From positions 6,510,001 to 6,574,000 of the forward strand of contig NC_089541.1 in NCBI RefSeq assembly GCF_040115645.1: a stretch of DNA of 64,000 nucleotides, in the 5' to 3' direction. Shown here one piece after another: positions 39,501-50,545 of the stretch (positions are counted from its first letter, which is position 1; the number at the start of each line of letters is the position of its first letter). This DNA comes from Euwallacea fornicatus. Lineage: Eukaryota > Arthropoda > Insecta > Coleoptera > Curculionidae. The notes under the pieces are model-generated. The model was not told the DNA's origin and searched no databases. It saw nothing but the letters and a program-made list of their open reading frames with translations. The position numbers and the translations under genes are program-made.

Positions 39501-42019
39501 GGGGACTTGAAAAAAAAGAAACATGATATATTCCCAATTTTGAATTGTTACATATCTTTGTAATTTTTTTTATTTTTGAGTTATGGGCATATATATCGGG
39601 CAATTCTAGATAAATGTGACAAACAAATGTTTTGAAATTGAGAGGACGTAAAAAAAAGTAGAATAAAATCTTTTTTATTTTTGGAGACTCAACTTTTTAT
39701 ACTGTAATTTTTTTTTCAAAGTAGTCTTCATCTTTTCTTTGGGGCCAACATCGTTTTTTTAAAGGGAAAACTCATTTATTTTCAAGAATCAAATTCTTTG
39801 TTGACAGTAAAAGTGTTTTTATTTGCAACATTTTCCGCTGAAAGTGATAAAAGTCATAATAATATTAGATGCAAAATGAATACTTTATTAAACTTTATAA
39901 AAATATTGAAGCAATTTTATATGTTTTAAAGTAAATTTTACTTTATTATAAAAAAAGATCAGTTCAGCAAATGTTCGAAATGATGCCCCTGCTATTCAAG
40001 ACACTTATTAATTCTGTTTTGAAGTGTTTGTTAGGTAACTTTTAGCATTTAAGGTGAGATCTTTCGACAAGCGTTTACGATCCGAATTTTCATTTCTTCG
40101 GCACTCGATGATAAACGATACGTTTCAAATGACTCTAGAAAAAAAATTTAGTGAAGTCAAATTTGGTGATCGGACTAACCAGTTAACTGCACAACCAGGC
40201 CCAACCTACCTCTGTGGAAAATATTCATTTAGAACGTCTTCGCAATTTTTGGCATAATGAGGGGATCAGCCGTCGTGTTGCAACCACATTGTTAACCATC
40301 ATCCTAAATTAGCTTCGTCAAGGTGTGGTACATTTTCTAGCAAAAAATTTCGATACTTGTCTGCATTGATGTTTTCATCAATGAAGTGTGGCCCAGTCAG
40401 GTGCCTACCTAAAATACCACACCAAACATGCAAAGTCCATGGTCGTTGTCTTTCCATTTCATGCAACCGATGAGAGTTCTCAAAACACCAATAATGCATG
40501 TTGTGACGATCCACTTGCCCGTGGTTTGTGAAGCTCAATTCATCCAAAAATAGTACATTTTAGAGAAAAATTGCATTTCCCAGGACTTTATTTTTGTTTT
40601 GTATCTAGTTTTATTACGAATTTTATTCTTTTCAACAAAAAATGTGTCAAGCGAAAATATTTTTACTATGACCCAGATGACAGGCGAAGGTGAACTTGGG
40701 AAAAAAAATAGACAGCATAAAAAGTTCTCGATTTCAAGATATTTGCTTATCCCATGTATCTAAAATTGCCCGATATATCAGGCAGCCTATCTATAATGCT
40801 CCTTACCAACTATTCTCTCATCCTAAAAACTTTAACGCTCTTAGTGCCATGGTTATATTATTTAAAGGAATATTTATTTTTGCAATTAATTTAATGAAAA
40901 CTGGAATGCCTACCTTTAAGGTGTCCTTTTGTTCCTGTCCGTCCTGTTGGTCATTGGCATTATCGCTGGTTGAAATGTCGCTGGCCAAATCGCATGTGAC
41001 CGTTGGAATAGATATAGGAGTAGTGACTGGAGGCGGTGCCTCTATGGTGGCAATTTGTCTTTCTCCATCCCGAGGTGACGTATTGCTATTACGGTCCACC
41101 GAGGCACTTGCTTCCACTGTATTATGACCTGAAACGATTTTAGCCTATTTATCCTGCACTCTGCCACATGCACGTTATAAGGGATTCGTTTCAGAATCCC
41201 AGCTTCTTCTCGGAATCAAGTTTTACGAGGCATAATACCTTTGGCACTGTATTGTGTTTAACAAAGACTTCCTTTGTGCGATGGAAACGTTTTAAAGGCA
41301 AACTAACGATAAGGCCCCAAACTGCAACATTTCCACTATAGTTGACGCCAAGGATAAATAATAAACGACTCTTTTGTCTCGGAAATATTACCGTTCAAAG
41401 GGTCTCTCTTTTCAAAGTTAAAATTTAAGGTTTTACCCTCCACTGTCCTTCTGGAAATGACACAGTTCATTGCGCAAGGTGATCTCTAACGTTCCACTCG
41501 AATTCATAGCCTTTCATCACCCTTTGAATCTGGTGTTGGGAAAAAACCCAACATAAATCAGCGTTATCGCTGGGTACCAATTAGGCCCTAAAGACGTGGA
41601 ACAATCCCTAAAACATCTGCTGCATTGCACCCCGCGATGCAGCACTTACCCTCACGTGTTTAAACCCGGCCACCGTAATGGCACTGGTTCCTTGAATTAT
41701 CGTTGTCCCGATTTATGGGGGGCACCAGATAAATCTGTCAAGGAAACCAGAGAGCCACATCTGGGTTTTGACCGTGAAGATTCCTAGGAAAAAACTTTCC
41801 ACAGAACTAGGGGGCGGTGTCAGTTGGGATTGGTTAAGATCTTTTCGTGGTAATCTCCCTCCAGCCCCACCATCCCTGGGACGCAAATAATTTAGGACTC
41901 CCAAAGAGCATTCCCTCAAAGACAACACTCGCGAAAGCTTCTTCCCGTTTTATGGACACTCTCGATCCTTGAACGCGGACTCCCTCAAAATCTCTCACTT
42001 AACTTAACTTCAGACTAGT

Positions 42020-42055
<36 letters not shown>

Positions 42056-45000
42056 GTTTCTTGGACACTGCTCGATCCTTGAAGCGGAATACCATCAAAC
42101 CTCTCTCACAACTTTACCCTCAATCTCTACTCCATAACTCTTTTACAAGACACCCTTCAATCTTTATACGTATCATTCTCAGATCTCGGGCGAACCAATA
42201 CCGACTCTGTAAATATATGTATAAAAAGTGTATATAAAGTTGTAAATCGTAGTGTAAGTTAAAGTGATATCCATAGTAAAAGTAAATTACTTAATTCGTG
42301 CTACGGAGTTTGTATTCCCTGAACCCTTGAACCCCGGTTACAATCAATTGACGCATCAGCGTCTGGTCCTTCGAATTAATAACACACCAGCAAAATAGGA
42401 GATACCTCTTCGGGTGCCTTGTGAGGCAGTCGTTACTGTTAGGCAGTGACTAAAAGCCCCTGGCCTAAACATCTGGACTGGTCCAAATTTAGACTGGGAA
42501 TAAAAAACTGTTTATGAAACATCGAAAGCCTCCAAGCGGGAATAATTCCCTTCCATCAGGTTCTTTTATCGATTGCCGCAGCTGATTTAATCCGTTTAAA
42601 TCCCCAATCCCGATGAACTAACCGCAGCTGCTTTCGAAACTAGTTTTCAAAGTCCCCGGGCGAGGCGAGTCCTAACTGTGCGCACAAGGTTAATATATTA
42701 TTGGAAGTTTGACTTTTCATTTGAAAATATTTTCATATTATTGCAAAATCATTCTGATAGTTTGCATAAAGTTTACAAATATCGTGGTATAGTCTAGACT
42801 TGAAGAGGAACTTGTACAATCTTTATTTGATTTACATGAATATCGCTTTACTGGATAATTAATATTTACCCTTAAGGGTCGAAGGTGCTCGACTGTAAGC
42901 ATATTCAAAGGGCTTTAGGTCGATGGCCATTAACTATTGTAGAGCCAGAGGGTGAATAACCAAGAACCCTCTTAAATATTTATTAACACTACTACTAAAT
43001 AGCTATATTATAATCCTTTGTTTTGTGAACACTTCAGATAAGGGATACTAACATGCATATACAGGGTTCCTTGTATTAGATTAAACACTTTAAAAGTCTA
43101 ATAAAAACTTCCTAATCGAAGAAAAAATCTTTTAGTGAACTAATATATAGCTAATTTTACAGGATTTATTATTAATTTAGATAACTACTAAATTTTTAAA
43201 AACTATGCCTTCTAAATGCTCTCCATCGACTTCAATGAAATTTTTAATTTCAAGTATAAACATTTTACATCTCCCGGCGTAGTAAATCTCAATCTTCTCT
43301 TGCAGTTTTATTTCGAATTCGCTCTTTCCAGAATTGCTGCTACACCACAGGAAACAACAACTTTTGGACTGGGGAGTTTTTCAATAAATAGTTCCGAAAA
43401 TTTCATTTAAAACCATTAAGGAAAATTAAAGTGATAATTGTTACAGAACTGTTAATTTTTAAGATGAATTTAAATCTTAACAAAATTGATGATTTTTTTT
43501 CATGGATCAAGATTAAGATGGAGATTTGCTTCGCCAGGTAATGCCGAATTTCTGTACTTAAAATTCAAAATGGCAATGAAGTTAATAGAGAGCACTTAGA
43601 AGATAAGATTTTATTTAAAAAAATAGTTATCTAAATTAATAATAAATTCCATAAAATTAGCTATACCGTTGCATAATAAAATGTTTTTTTACTTTGATTA
43701 AAAAATTTCTATTTTCTGTTTAAAGTGCATAGTTTAATATGACGAACCCTGTACAAGAAGCTACTACATGTTACAGGGTTAGTAAAAATTGTAGAGACGG
43801 CTTAGGCTCAGTTTAAATGAAGCAAAACTGGTACTTGAATCATTATTCGAAACAACATTGCTAGAGCTAGAAGAATAGCATCTCTTAGAAAAGTAATGTA
43901 TTAAAACAAAAACTTCATAAATACGGTTAATATTAACAGTAATATTTTTCTTGTGCGGTGATTCTAATACCTGTTCTGGTTTATCCACAGTGACTTTTCA
44001 AGCACGATAGTCTAATACGGCCGTAATATCGCTTGATAGATCTATCAAAAGTAGCTGTTAAAATTACCAATTTAAGTTCCCACCACGAAACTGAGACTAA
44101 CAAGGCATGCCTATGAGTTCCGATTCCTATTGGCAGGAACAGTTTTGACACGGCTTTATCACCAGTTTGTTCCCAAAATGGTGAATGGTAATATGGTTTA
44201 ATTGATTTTCAATGAGATATAGGCTAGTCTAAAGACCCACATTATTCCTTCTTGTTTTATACAATCATTTCGTATTTAAAATAAAGTGGCACCATTCTGT
44301 CATAATAAAATGGAGTCTAAAGTTTGAGTGAAAAACATGCAGTCAATACTTTCAAAACTTTCCGCAAACTCGCTGAAGTAAGCGTATACGTTAGGTAGCA
44401 CATTCGAAAGTCAATAATGTCCTTTCAGAAAACTTCTATTGCATCAAAATCAAATTTCTTAGTCTCTAGGAACAGTACACATTATTCAGCAGTCTTCTAG
44501 TTCATAAGATTTTTTACAGTGGCAGAATTCTTACCTAATAGTTACCGCAACTTTAAAGTAATTTTTAGAACTTAGCAGCCACCAACAAATGTTACGATAA
44601 AGTTCTACTGTGATGGAACTCATTGGTACTTCTTTCTTGTCGCGTCGCTGTTGTCATATTTCTTAGTAAAATTTACGGAATTTGAATTTATTGTGAATAG
44701 TATTTGCTCTAGTTGGATTATTGCGATCGTAAAAATAGTTTCTAAAAAAGACGACCTACAAATTATTACTTACGTACATAAAATAAGTTACAGGGCTGAT
44801 ACCATGAAAAATGTAAAATTTTAGCCGCTATTATCTCAAAAACTGTTAAATATATGGGACATTCCACATAAAAAATACTAAAATATACTAGAATAAATTA
44901 ATTAAAGAAACTACATACTACTAAACTTGGATGAAACACCTTCTTTTGATGTGTTCAGGTTATTTTCGAATATTTTACTAATCCTATAAACGTCAAACAA

Positions 45001-47982
45001 TCAGTATATATTTTCGCGACTCCGTTCTCGGTGATCCCAAGATTCGGGATACTTTATTAGTCTTAGTTTCGGGATTAGAAATGGAAGATTTTCCATCAAT
45101 TTGTTGCTATGTTTCATTAAAATCGACTGATTTGCTACATAGCTTGAGCAAAACACTTAAACAAACTGTTTAACTAGATCCACTCTAAAACCGAAATTCC
45201 TGCAGCATAAACTGCATAAGCCGGCAGCCATTACTACTCATTCCAAACGTAATTGAAACTCGGCAACGTCGCTTGGATAACTCGCTATTAAAAGTAATGA
45301 CGGTGTATGAGAGTTGCCTGCTTATGCCACTAATAAAGGTTCAAGCGTTGTAGCCGCTTACTACGCAATTTTTCAAATGTTCTTTACAAAAGTTTCACGT
45401 ATGAATTAAGTTCGTGTTTGAAAGTTGACGAGATTTACAGAAAATACTTTATAATTATTCATGTAACGTGATATTGTCTCCGTTATGCAGGGTGTTATTG
45501 AATAGGTATCTCATCTTTCCCAGGGTGATTTTTCAATTAGTTTAAAGACGGAAAGTTCTTATATATATATATAAAAGAACTTTCCATTTTTATACTATAA
45601 AAAAAGAAAAAATATATATATACCGTCAAAAAACCGCAACAAAAAATAAGAATCGACGTGTCCTACCATTTTTTCAAAAAACAAATATCCGATGTGTAAC
45701 TGAATTTATTCCATACTTTATGTACACACTATATAGTATTTATGATACCCTCTATGAGATACAACTAAATTACTGATAATTTTGAATGTCTTGTCCCCAA
45801 AAAACCGTGGGGACGAAATTTCGTTAAATTGGCAGGAAGAGATCTAAAGATAACAAAGTGATCAAATCTGATTTATTTTTTCAAACTGATATCCCGTATC
45901 TTGAAAACTAAACTAGCTTAGACACATATTTATAAGGACTTTGCATCTTAGAACTACTTCAAAAATTACTCTGAAAAATATCGAAAACTTATTCAATAAC
46001 ACCCTGTAAATGCAGAGTAGGGTTACATTTTGATAACCATAATTGATTTTTTGAAACGTCGAAAGATAAATAGTCATGTTATGACCAATATAATGAAATG
46101 GAAGAAACCACAAAGTTTACTGGGATGTTACAAATGGCCAGCGTCCTAAAAAATCGTGCTGTAATTAATGATTAGATCTGACGGTGTAATGAACAGTTAT
46201 AGCACTATAACTTTCTGGTCGAGATTATTCGAGATCTTCCTCGAACTAACAATCTTTTTTATGTATATTTCTAGAGTGTAATTCTCCTTTAATTCTTTAA
46301 GAATGCGACTTTAAAAACGTTAGCTTCATACATATACAGGATTCGCCATTACTCCGGCCTTGGTTCCTGGTGTCTTTGTATAAATATCAATATGAAATGT
46401 TTAGTATAGTACTCATATATATTGGAAAGCTGCATGATTTAATAATATTTTTGTTAATACAGAGTGTTCCGTTTTTGCTGGGCAGCATGAAGTTATAATT
46501 TTTTAAATAGCAACCCATATTTTTTTTACGCCATTTGATGAAACCTTAATTTGGAAGGAAAATACACTAAACATTTTTTAAATTGGTTGCGGTGTTGCCA
46601 TATTAGAGAAATTTCTTTAAAAATGCATCATTAGAAAAAAATTATCACAAAACCGGTGTTTTTTGAAATTTTTAAACTTGTTTTTGTAAATTAGTAAATG
46701 AAAATCAGGGGTACTTAAAAACTTTAAAACATTTTTTTAATGCACCATACTTTTTTTGTATAACAGCGCTAATTTGCAAATTTTACAAATTGCTGAAATT
46801 CGTTTTTTTTTATAATGGTACCCATGATTTTATTTCAAGTCCTAATGTAATTTTTAATTCTCTATTAATTTGCAATAACATCTTTTCATCTAACATTTAC
46901 AGTTATGGAGATATTTGCAAAATTTCAATCAAATTGCAACAGGCATTATTATAATCCAATAGATTTATTCTAGTAGGCTTTGCTTCTATTTAACAAAAGC
47001 ACAAATTACTTATTTCATTTAGTTGTCATATTACCTGTCACTACCTTCTAATATGGCAACGCCGCAACCAATTTAAAAAATGTTTAATGTATTTTCCTTC
47101 TAAATTAATATTTCATCAAATGGCATAAAAAAATCATGGGTTGCTATTTAAAAAATTATAACTTTATGCTGCCCAGCGAAAACGGAACACTCTGTATAAA
47201 CAAAAATATTATTAAATCATGCAGCTTTCCAATATAAATGAGTACTGTACTAAACATTTCATATCGATATTTATACAAAGACACCATGAACCAAGGCCGG
47301 AGTAATGGCGAACCCTGTATATATATATATAAAAATTTAAATCCTTTATTGATCTTTACGACATGCGAGTTCACCTTATTGATTATGGAAGGAATATTTT
47401 AATGTCCATTTTCTAATTTCCTAGAAAGAGTAAAGACAGTTCTAATTTCAAGTTAAAAAAAAATTGAGGGTAAGGAATGTTAACCACCCTGTATGCCCTT
47501 GGTAGTAATAACGAATCCTTGCTGTTCCTGGGAGAAAATCGTTTTCCCGTCTAATTAATATTTATCCCTCGACGACCAAAGGTGCTCAACTCTAGGCATA
47601 TTCAAAGGATTTCCGGCTGATGGTCATTAACTATCATAGAGACAGGACGGCTAACCAACAACCCTCTTAAATATTTACACTAGTCCCATCAACCGCCAAA
47701 GCAACTTTTTCTTGTTTACAAAGATACAGAAACTATATTTATACGTGTTTACAAAGTGCATATCAAACAAGGCTTACCGTTTTTCACCGATCCACCCTTG
47801 GGCGAATTTGTGAAGCTGGTTTGTGCGTCCACCGGAGGCTTCCGAGGAATTTTGCGAATCCCTCTTCTTGCCCTCGCTTTAGCTGCGTAATATATCCGGA
47901 TATACACGAACACCATGATGCATGATGGAATGTAAAATGAACCTAAGGCCGAATATAGGACGTAGCCCAATTCTTCACTTAA
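30508..47982 (-). CDS. Alpha2-adrenergic-like octopamine receptor, 3' portion (5'-partial, spliced)
   Basis: This is a biogenic-amine GPCR of the plasma membrane. By family it is an insect octopamine receptor related to vertebrate alpha2-adrenoceptors, which usually couple to Gi. The coding join is 47982-47778, 41128-40914, 34390-33852, 30595-30508 (1047 nt). Phases are consistent across all three introns: codon split after base 1, then after base 3, then after base 2. The visible protein runs from the end of extracellular loop 2 through TM5 (S-x-x-x-S pattern for the amine hydroxyls, then IP), a roughly 250-residue basic loop 3, TM6 (EKRAT, CWLPFFF), TM7 (GYMNSALNPAIY) and helix 8 (FNKDFRRAF). 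It ends in ILFK. TM1-TM4 and the DRY motif are absent and presumably encoded beyond position 64000. Another amine receptor subtype is possible, but TM5-TM7 fit the alpha2-like class best. Introns are 6649, 6523 and 3256 bp. Confidence 0.9.
30596..33851 (-). other. Receptor intron between TM6 and TM7 exons
   Basis: 3256 bp. It holds the 32.26-33.50 kb mariner copy. Region 31140-32060 is strongly T-rich on the plus strand and reads lysine-rich on the minus strand with frequent stops; no family is recognised. Confidence 0.6.
32263..33500 (-). mobile_element. Degenerate mariner element (1.24 kb) in receptor intron
   Basis: A Tc1/mariner element flanked by TA at 32261-32262 and 33501-33502. Imperfect terminal inverted repeats begin TTGGTCTGGTACAAAATTAA on the left and, read inward from the right, TTGGGTTAATTAAAATTAA; both continue into a run like ACGATGATTTTTT. 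The minus strand encodes a broken mariner transposase. A stretch open from about 33192 down to 32920 reads the HTH/linker part (ESTIIRRLKKFGKV, then WISHEL) and the first catalytic Asp in VTGDES. Beyond this, similarity continues only across frameshifts and stops, for example ESISNKGWN near 32600. The full 1.24 kb length is close to the usual mariner length, so this is an inactivated full-length copy. Confidence 0.85.
33852..34390 (-). CDS. Octopamine receptor exon: ICL3 C-terminal half, TM6, start of TM7
   Basis: The exon is 539 nt. The acceptor is tttctgttgcag and the exon starts in phase 0 at VCNQPRP. The donor is gtaagt, two bases into the Gly codon of FWLG. It encodes a Gln/Ser-rich segment, then a strongly basic stretch (GRGKHSKNRRTDDKK; EREKRRIARKKEKRAT). 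TM6 follows with the E of EKRAT at 6.30 and the toggle-switch motif CWLPFFF, then the extracellular loop 3 and TM7 start (KIPPIAFSTAFWLG). Loop 3 looks one residue shorter than in alpha2A and lacks its cysteine. The EKR-A-T and CWLP motifs make the GPCR class A assignment secure. Confidence 0.93.
34391..40913 (-). other. Receptor intron within ICL3 coding region (6523 bp)
   Basis: Holds the 39.6-40.8 kb DDE transposon next to the upstream exon. The remaining 34.4-39.6 kb shows no recognisable gene or element. Confidence 0.6.
39592..40777 (-). mobile_element. DDE transposon (about 1.19 kb) in receptor intron
   Basis: Inverted ends share TATATCGGGCAATT, and the similarity extends about 50 bp inward on each side. 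The minus strand has an open stretch at 40547-40299 reading DELSFTNHG, HNMHYWCFEN, RPWTLHVWCGILG and GPHFIDENINADKYRNFLLE. This matches a transposase type widespread in insect genomes. After a frameshift it continues WLQHDG-x-PPHY (second catalytic Asp), then RSPNLTSLNFF, where the family usually has RSPDLTPLDFF; the third acidic residue is therefore Asn. The copy is dead by frameshift, stop and catalytic substitution. It lies 137 bp inside the intron after exon 41128-40914. Confidence 0.8.
40914..41128 (-). CDS. Octopamine receptor exon: intracellular loop 3, middle part
   Basis: The exon is 215 nt. The acceptor is aatcgtttcag and the first two bases (GT) complete the Gly codon begun in the 47.8 kb exon. 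It ends on a full codon (...KDTLK) before the donor gtaggc. It encodes a hydrophilic, Ser/Thr/Pro-rich and acidic stretch (for example IEAPPPVTTPISIP and DLASDISTSDNANDQQDGQ), as expected for a poorly conserved third loop. Identification rests on exact phase continuity with both neighbours, not on family conservation. The end of a 1.19 kb transposon lies 137 bp downstream in the next intron. Confidence 0.8.
41800..42395 (+). mobile_element. LTR-retrotransposon remnant, probable BEL/Pao LTR and leader
   Basis: GC-rich block unlike the neighbouring intron. It has a CT microsatellite, a TATAAAAAG box near 42222, and a likely LTR end at CCCCGGTTACA (about 42341). This is followed by AATTGACGCATCAGCG and TGGTCCTTCGAA, which resembles the leader found after the 5' LTR of insect BEL/Pao elements as I remember it. 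No gag-pol reading follows, so only an LTR and leader fragment survive. The left boundary is not defined. Confidence 0.45.
42021..42053. repeat. CT dinucleotide microsatellite
   Basis: Uninterrupted CT repeat of about 16 units inside the putative LTR block. Confidence 0.95.
42836..42990 (+). repeat. Direct repeat, copy 1
   Basis: About 140 bp shared with the copy at 47536-47680. Landmarks are ATTAATATTTA, AAGGTGCTC, GCATATTCAAAGG, GGTCGATGGCCATTAACTAT and AACCCTCTTAAATATTT. Orientation is the same. It is probably a fragment of an interspersed repeat or LTR. Confidence 0.7.
43062..43751. mobile_element. Inverted-repeat element, arms about 240 bp, in receptor intron
   Basis: The left end is TACAGGGTTCC and the right end is CGAACCCTGTAC, each next to TA. 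The reverse complement of 43515-43751 follows 43062-43300 with shared blocks TAGCTAATTTTA, ATTTATTATTAATTTAGATA and GCTCTC. The interior 43300-43515 shows no family I recognise. Divergence between the arms is greater than in the 46.3 kb element. Confidence 0.75.
45488..46006. mobile_element. Short-TIR MITE in receptor intron
   Basis: The 17-bp ends CAGGGTGTTATTGAATA and TATTCAATAACACCCTG are exact inverted copies 519 bp apart; inward similarity is weak. Non-coding interior. An internal perfect hairpin at 45550-45585 has stem GGAAAGTTCTT and an AT loop. Confidence 0.6.
46337..47317. mobile_element. Inverted-repeat element, arms about 275 bp, in receptor intron
   Basis: A left arm at about 46337-46612 (CAGGATTCGCCATTACTCCG) and a right arm at about 47048-47317 (CGGAGTAATGGCGAACCCTG) are inverted copies with only scattered differences. 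Further shared blocks are AGCTGCATGATTTAATAATA, GCATGAAGTTATAATTTTTT and TTGGTTGCGGTGTTGCCATA. The flanks are TATA-like on both sides. The centre has no coding signal. The high arm similarity, among the best in the window, suggests a relatively young insertion. Its right end lies about 460 bp from the TM5 exon. Confidence 0.85.
47536..47680 (+). repeat. Direct repeat, copy 2
   Basis: Diverged second copy of the 42.84 kb repeat, 4.7 kb away in the same intron and orientation. It ends about 100 bp from the TM5 exon. The DNA between the two copies holds at least three unrelated inverted-repeat elements and no retrotransposon coding sequence. Confidence 0.7.
47778..47982 (-). CDS. Octopamine receptor exon: ECL2 end, TM5, start of ICL3
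   Basis: The exon is 205 nt, starting in phase 0 after the acceptor tttttcctttccag and ending one base into a codon before the donor gtaagc. It begins LSEELGYVLYSALGS and continues FYIPSCIMVFVYIRIYYAAK. In alignment with alpha2A-adrenoceptor TM5, the serines at 5.42 and 5.46 and the proline at 5.50 are kept. The expected disulphide cysteine of loop 2 should lie at the very end of the preceding exon, which is not in view. The basic ARARRGIRK run opens intracellular loop 3. Reading past the donor meets a stop soon after, which supports splicing here. Confidence 0.92.
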
Positions 47983-50441
47983 CTGGAAAGGAAAAAAGAT
48001 AATTAGCCCCTATTACAGGTAGGTCCTTAATGGAATATTGTTTTCGAATATATAAAATGAGATATTAATGGCATATTTTTTTTCTTTTTTTTACTTTCAA
48101 TTCATTCCAATTTATTCAATCCCTTCAAAGCATTCCTTTAATTTTTGCAACCCGACTGTCCGAATCAGATTTTATAGATTAACATTAAAATAACAATGAA
48201 CCTATGTGATTTTCCAAGATCAAATGATCAAATTGTTACCCCTAACATTCTTCGGATTTCAGAGTTAATCTGGCCTTTCCAAGTTTCAATTTATAAAGCC
48301 CATTTCTACGTTGAATATTAAATCCCACTGTGACACACCCAAAATTCCACATATGATACGGGTGGCGAGAATTGAATAGCAGACAACATGCAAGCTCAAT
48401 CTCCAATTAGGTGCGCTCGATGGCTCAATAATTGGGGCGACTGTTGAATTACCCAGGCATCTATTGTTTAGTAAACTACTCAAAAATATTTTGTAAACAA
48501 CCTTGATTTGTTCGAAATCGATGAACTATTCGACTATGATTAAGTATAATCGTATTTTCATGGAGGTTTTTATTTCGCACTAAGTATTTGGGTCAGGAGT
48601 GGTAATATAACGCCGCTCACGACCTAAAGTTCATTGTCAGCAAAAGGTCCATTAAACTTTAATCAATTTTGGCAGCAAGGGTGGCGCAATGGCATAAAAT
48701 TTAATAACGTCACCTCAGACATTTTATTTTATTGCTTTTTCCGTGGCAAAATACCACGTCTTGCCATTTTTTCCCCGTCAATTTAATGATTCTTTTTGGG
48801 GAGGGGTAATGGAATTTCATATCAGCTCCTAGAGACCCCGTGCTTGGATAATGCTGATATTATTAGATGTCTATATGATTTGACAACTTTACAAAGAAGA
48901 TTAATTTTTTTTCAATAGAAGACTGACTTAATACGAACGAAACACAATTTAAATAATTGCAAAAGTTCTTTCGAAGAAAAGGAAAATGATGACGTTACAT
49001 TAATCTAGCAATTTTAAAAGTGCATAATGAGAACGAAAAGTTAAAAATGTATTCATGCCCGTAATATAGATTAAAAACATTATTATTGCAACTTACTCAA
49101 CTTACAGTTTTTCCAGCTAAACGTAATCTAATTTCACTAAAATCTCGGTCTTATTTGTATAAACAAGAATAATATATTTTGAAACGATTTTGCTTCTCGT
49201 TGGGAAAGTCAAAAGTTTAGCGTAAGTAGAAATCGCTATAGTGGAAACTTTATCTGAACTTTCAAGTAATCCAAAGCAGATTAACCCACATTAAAGTACT
49301 CAAACTTTCAATTTCTCCTTCATCTTTAGTAGGTATAACTTTTAATTTTCTTTACTAAATTTAGTAATATTGTACTTAACTCATTTCGAAGTCGAAATTA
49401 GCGTAGAAGTACTCTAACTTTAACATATATTCGTCAAACCATCCGCCAACTAAGAGTGGATATTTTTCGTTGTTGAATTATTTCCTTTTTTTGGTTAAAT
49501 TGTGTTAGTATTTGAACCAAAGATTCAACAAAAATGGTCGTAAATTATTTCACAATCTGAGACAAAAACGAGTAAAAGAGCTTATGTGGCCCTCGTCACT
49601 GTTTTAAAGTGGACTTTTTGTTGACGCCCCCCTTTTTGCGTTTGTTCATACAGGTATTTTTTTGTATTTTTAGTACTTTCTTTTAAAAACCGCTGCTTTT
49701 TTAGGGCTGAAAAGACGTGTAATTCAATTTTTTAAGAATGCAAAACTTCAACAACAGCTTCCACGACACGCGTCTTCGGGATGGAAAAACCCGTTTCCAA
49801 TCTACTTTATTAAATTGTACTTTAGGTTTTTCAAGCAAGAACAGGAACGGCAAGGGCGATACAGACAATTCGCTTGATTTAACACGGTAAAACTTTGATG
49901 AATGTTGGGAACGTGTTCTCGACGTGGTTGGGATTTACGGAAAATTGAACAGGCTACAGCCAAAGCGACGTTTAATTTTGTTTTTAGCTTACAAAGACTG
50001 CTGTAACTCGTGAAACATATGGAAACAAGAAAACTTTTTAATTTCCTTCTTTAACTATTAGGTTGTATTGGAAAGGAGAGTTGGTTGAGAGATGGGGGTA
50101 TTGCGAACGATCCCAATCTACCCCTTTGCAATCCATATAGGTTTCCTCTCCTCGTGTAAGACAGTCCGTCTTTTTTTCGAGGAAGGTTATCCTACTCTAC
50201 TCAAGATTCCGAAATTCCTTCCGGAAGAGAAAGGAAATTTCGAAAATCTATGCTTAAGGCGTATTTGCTCGCATTATACACTTCTAAGAAGTTATATGAA
50301 GATTCTTCTCTTGCTGATTATTTTTAGAGCGAGCTGTCCTTTACAGAGGATGCACATGTCTACTAAGTTTGCGATGACCTGTGAGGACTGCCATCGCGTC
50401 CTCTCTGCATTACTCAATTATACTTAGTAGCCACGATGCAT

Positions 50442-50545
50442 TCATTATTATCATTATCATCATCATCATCATTATTATTATTATTAATATCATTGCCATT
50501 TTTATTATTACTATTGAGATTATTATCATCGTAATCGTTATTGCT
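50442..50545. repeat. ATT/ATC trinucleotide microsatellite
   Basis: Mixed TTA/TCA triplet array with a central pure run of TCATCATCATCATT followed by ATTATTATT. It generates a spurious poly-isoleucine reading frame. Confidence 0.95.

Noticed and set aside
40690..41127. 145-codon plus-strand frame
   Set aside because: Antisense of the receptor ICL3 exon, whose phases and splice sites fit exactly on the minus strand.
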